Shown one piece after another: positions 61,793 through 64,000 of a stretch of DNA of 64,000 nucleotides. The position numbers and the translations under genes were made by a program. Every line of letters starts with the position of its first letter. Position 1 is the stretch's first letter. This DNA comes from Actinosynnema sp. ALI-1.44 (lineage in GTDB: Bacteria; Actinomycetota; Actinomycetes; Mycobacteriales; Pseudonocardiaceae). The stretch lies in the NCBI RefSeq assembly GCF_001984155.1, contig NZ_MTQO01000051.1, forward strand, positions 62,001 to 126,000, written 5' to 3'. The notes below the pieces were generated by a model, which saw only the letters and a list, made by a program, of their open reading frames with translations, was not told the DNA's origin and searched no databases.

Positions 61793-63097
61793 TCATCCAC
61801 CACTCCGTGCGCCCGCGCCGAGCCGGGAGTAGTCGTCCACGTCTGGCGCAAGCTGACCGACCAGCGCCGGTTCGGGTAGCGGCACGGCCCGGTCGCGTCG
61901 CAACTTGGTCAGGGCGGCGGCTGTGAGCAGTGCCGCCGCCACGACGACCGAGCCGGCCATCCCGAGCGTCGCCGGGGCGCCGATCCTCTCGCAGAACCAG
62001 CCGAGCGCGGGTCCGCCGACCGCTCCAGCCGCGGCACCGACCATGCTCTGCGCGGCGATGACCCGGCCACGCATGTCCTCGGCGGTGTCCAACTGCGCCC
62101 GGGTACCCAGAGTCGTGTCGATGACCACGGCTCCCATGGCGATCGGCACCATCACCAAGGCGAACGACCACAGACTGGGCGCCAGCCCGCTCAACGCCTG
62201 CAACAGGCCGGTGGCCAGTGCGGTCACCACGAGCAACCGCGGTGTCAGCCGGCTGCACCGGGCGCTGATCACGCCGCCGATCACGGTGCCGACCGCGAAC
62301 ACTGTGGACAACGCCCCATATCCGGCCGCGCCGCGGTGCAGGACACCGTCGGCCATCGCGGCCATTGTGACCTGGTAGTTGCGTCCGAAGCTGGACAGCA
62401 CGAAACCGAGTGCGAACAAGGTGAGCAGCGAGCGATCCGCGCGCAGGTACCGCAGCCCGGCGCGGACGCCACTGCGGGCCGACGTGCTGGTGGCAAGTGG
62501 GTGCAACAGGTCCATCCGCACAGCAAGGACCGCGGCGATCACCGCGAGGAAGCTGATCGCGTTCAGCACGAACAGCAACGGCACCCCGACCACTGCGGCC
62601 AGGACACCCGCCAGGCTCATGCCCAGGACGCGGCCGGTCGAGTTGCAGATCGACCCGAGCGCCATCGCGTTGCCCAGGTCCTCGCGGGAGACGATCCGCG
62701 CCGCGAACCGGCCGAGGGCCGGCCCTTCGAACACACCGAGCAGGCCGGTCAGCACCGAGATCGCGTAGACCGCCATCAACGGGCCGTCGTCGGCCGCCAG
62801 CAGCGCGAGCCCGGCGGCCAGCACGCCGTGCATGGCCTGGGTGCACAGCAACACCCGCCGTGGCGGGAGCCGGTCGGCCAGTGCACCGGCCCACGAACCG
62901 AACAGCAGAGCGGGTACGGCCTGCAACAAGATGGCCAGCCCGACCGAGGTCGCCGATCCCGTTCGGGAGAGCACCAGCCAGTTCAGCGCCAGGATCTGCA
63001 TCCACGAGCCGGTCACCGACACGAGGTCGGCGGCGGCCCAGAGCCGGTAGTTGCGGTGTGCGAGGGCACGCAGCATCGGCGGCAAAGTTCGCCGCAT
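61793..63097 (-). CDS. MFS exporter
   Basis: A 434-residue transporter with 12 helices, beginning MLRALAHRNYRLWAAADLVS, VTGSWMQILALNWLVLSRTG, which is the style of the EntS/DHA3 exporter group; the loop GALADRLPPRRVLL fits the MFS signature. The C-terminal tail is polar (VDDYSRLGAGARSGG). Substrate is unknown; DHA3 members export siderophores or macrolides. Confidence 0.9.
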   Translation of the reverse strand: MRRTLPPMLRALAHRNYRLWAAADLVSVTGSWMQILALNWLVLSRTGSATSVGLAILLQAVPALLFGSWAGALADRLPPRRVLLCTQAMHGVLAAGLALLAADDGPLMAVYAISVLTGLLGVFEGPALGRFAARIVSREDLGNAMALGSICNSTGRVLGMSLAGVLAAVVGVPLLFVLNAISFLAVIAAVLAVRMDLLHPLATSTSARSGVRAGLRYLRADRSLLTLFALGFVLSSFGRNYQVTMAAMADGVLHRGAAGYGALSTVFAVGTVIGGVISARCSRLTPRLLVVTALATGLLQALSGLAPSLWSFALVMVPIAMGAVVIDTTLGTRAQLDTAEDMRGRVIAAQSMVGAAAGAVGGPALGWFCERIGAPATLGMAGSVVVAAALLTAAALTKLRRDRAVPLPEPALVGQLAPDVDDYSRLGAGARSGG

Positions 63098-63409
63098 GAA
63101 CCTTCCTGCCTTTCAGGGACGGCCGTCGGGGTATGCCCGACCTGGCCCAATAGCACCGGTGGTGCCGATCGGGTGCCGTTCGCGAGCCGCAGGAAAGTTA
63201 GCTGTTGCTCCGGCGTGAATGCGACCTCTTGGCGCAAGATGTGCACTAGCCCACGTTTGGTAACGCCTTTCCGTCTGCAAGTTCGTCATGACGTGCCCGT
63301 GTGGAGCCGTTTTCCTGCGGCGCGAATCACAGGCTTGCTCGCCGTCTGGACGGGTGGCGGCCACACCTGCCGACAACCCGTCCAGCGACAAACAGTGGGT
63401 TCAAGCGGG
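63098..63409. other. Intergenic region upstream of the MFS exporter
   Basis: About 310 bases. The right part contains the terminator of the next minus-strand gene (63346-63385). The left part should hold the exporter promoter. I see no gene here. Confidence 0.5.
63346..63385 (-). terminator. Terminator hairpin
   Basis: A perfect 10-bp inverted repeat (CTGGACGGGT / ACCCGTCCAG) with a 20-base, partly self-complementary loop lies 25 bases after the stop of the minus-strand gene at 63410. Confidence 0.75.
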
Positions 63410-64000
63410 CTAACCGGGCCAAGTGCTGTTGTTCAGGCCGGTGCCGAGGTAGACCTGGTCGAACGTGTTGCCGTCGGCGTCGTCGGTGTAGGTCATCACG
63501 ATCTGGCCCCACGCGTCGACGCCGAGCGCCGGTTCGTCCTGGCGGCCGGTCACGTTGGTGTTGGCCGTGATCCGGGGCTGGCGCCCGGTCGTCGTGCCGT
63601 CGGGGTTGAGGCCCTGCACGAAGATGTCCTGCGCCTCGGTCCAGGTGACCACAGCGGCGCGCTGGTCGTCGATGCCCACCTGCGGATCGGTGCCGGGCAC
63701 ATAAGTGTCCACCGCGGAGGAGGCGGCGCCGGTCGCCGAGAACGACCGGACTCCGATCTGGACGGTCCCGGTGTGGTCGGTTTCCCAGCCGACCACGTGG
63801 TCACCGTTGAAGTTCGCCGCGACGGACGCGTGCCGCTGCTGGCCGTCGCCGATGGCGTTGACCACCGACTGGGCCAGCCTCACCCCGCCGGACGGCGTGA
63901 AAGCCTTGCGGGCCACGTTGAAGTAGCCGTTCGCGTCGGCGTCCTCGTCCCACACCACGATCGCGTTCTGCGCCGCGCCCATCGCCACGTCCGGCCGCTG
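63410..64000 (-). CDS. Secreted-type repeat protein, 5' part outside the window
   Basis: The frame runs off the right edge; about 196 C-terminal residues are visible. They contain four strand-rich units of about 48 residues sharing a pattern of hydrophobic-Val-Val-x-Trp followed by a DxDxxG-like loop: AIVVWDEDADANGYFNVARK, HVVGWETDHTGTVQIGVRSF, AVVTWTEAQDIFVQGLNPDG and IVMTYTDDADGNTFDQVYLG. This suits a beta-propeller or similar extracellular repeat fold with calcium-type loops. There are no Cys or catalytic motifs in the visible part. Function is unknown. Confidence 0.75.
   Translation of the reverse strand, partial: QRPDVAMGAAQNAIVVWDEDADANGYFNVARKAFTPSGGVRLAQSVVNAIGDGQQRHASVAANFNGDHVVGWETDHTGTVQIGVRSFSATGAASSAVDTYVPGTDPQVGIDDQRAAVVTWTEAQDIFVQGLNPDGTTTGRQPRITANTNVTGRQDEPALGVDAWGQIVMTYTDDADGNTFDQVYLGTGLNNSTWPG

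Overview
This window is uniformly high-GC DNA with dense short-spaced genes, frequent GTG starts and 4-base stop/start overlaps. It reads as the chromosome of a filamentous actinomycete, most likely of the Pseudonocardiales (Kibdelosporangium/Amycolatopsis/Lentzea type). That placement is an inference from gene content: IdeR, an actinobacterial protein O-mannosyltransferase, XRE-STAND-WD40 and CHAT/TPR proteins, an AA10 LPMO and other secreted polysaccharide- and protein-degrading enzymes. I see no rRNA, tRNA, CRISPR array or intact insertion sequence.

Layout. 1-5.1 kb: the 3' part of a tightly coupled operon (methyltransferase, both subunits of a B12-dependent glutamate mutase, an AsnRS/asparagine-synthetase-like amidating enzyme, a stand-alone FMN glutamate-synthase-like barrel, a SnoaL-like protein). 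It looks like a small 3-methylaspartate-based specialised pathway that I cannot match to a known product. 5.2-20 kb: a NarL-type two-component system, an ArsR-like regulator, a divergent amidohydrolase/metallo-hydrolase pair, a CHAT/TPR caspase-like protein split by a frameshift, a lipoprotein, a Cys-rich regulator divergent from a DoxX gene, and a secreted GH43. 20-26 kb: a MarR-MFS pair followed by a run of damaged genes (flavin monooxygenase, double-domain Lrp regulator, LuxR/AAA regulator, a truncated Tat-type gene) and an M1 peptidase whose best start is out of frame. 26-31.9 kb: a two-protease polypeptide in which a trypsin domain sits inside an Ig-like domain of a subtilisin, then an XRE regulator and a 2,2-dialkylglycine-decarboxylase-like enzyme divergent from an Lrp regulator. 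31.8-43.7 kb: lytic transglycosylase, O-mannosyltransferase, MoaF bracketed by palindromes, an SDR, an AurF-like diiron protein divergent from TetR, transporters and an AlkX-like protein. 43.8-51.2 kb: a DauR/ornithine-cyclodeaminase pair with a D-threonine-aldolase remnant, GntR, PEBP coupled to IdeR, an aldo-keto reductase, a GAF-SpoIIE phosphatase and Ppx/GppA. 51.3-64 kb: an AA10 LPMO, a GH29 fucosidase, a large XRE-STAND-14xWD40 protein, a nucleotidyltransferase, a cation/H+ antiporter, a secreted repeat protein, an MFS exporter and the 3' part of a secreted repeat protein.

A window-wide theme is gene erosion by internal deletion. At least six loci keep recognisable N- and/or C-terminal ends of a family but have lost the middle or one end, often with the frame preserved. 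This is either real decay (possibly microhomology-mediated) or an assembly problem, and should be settled before the split genes are used. Family assignments come from reading the translations against remembered family signatures; no database search was run.
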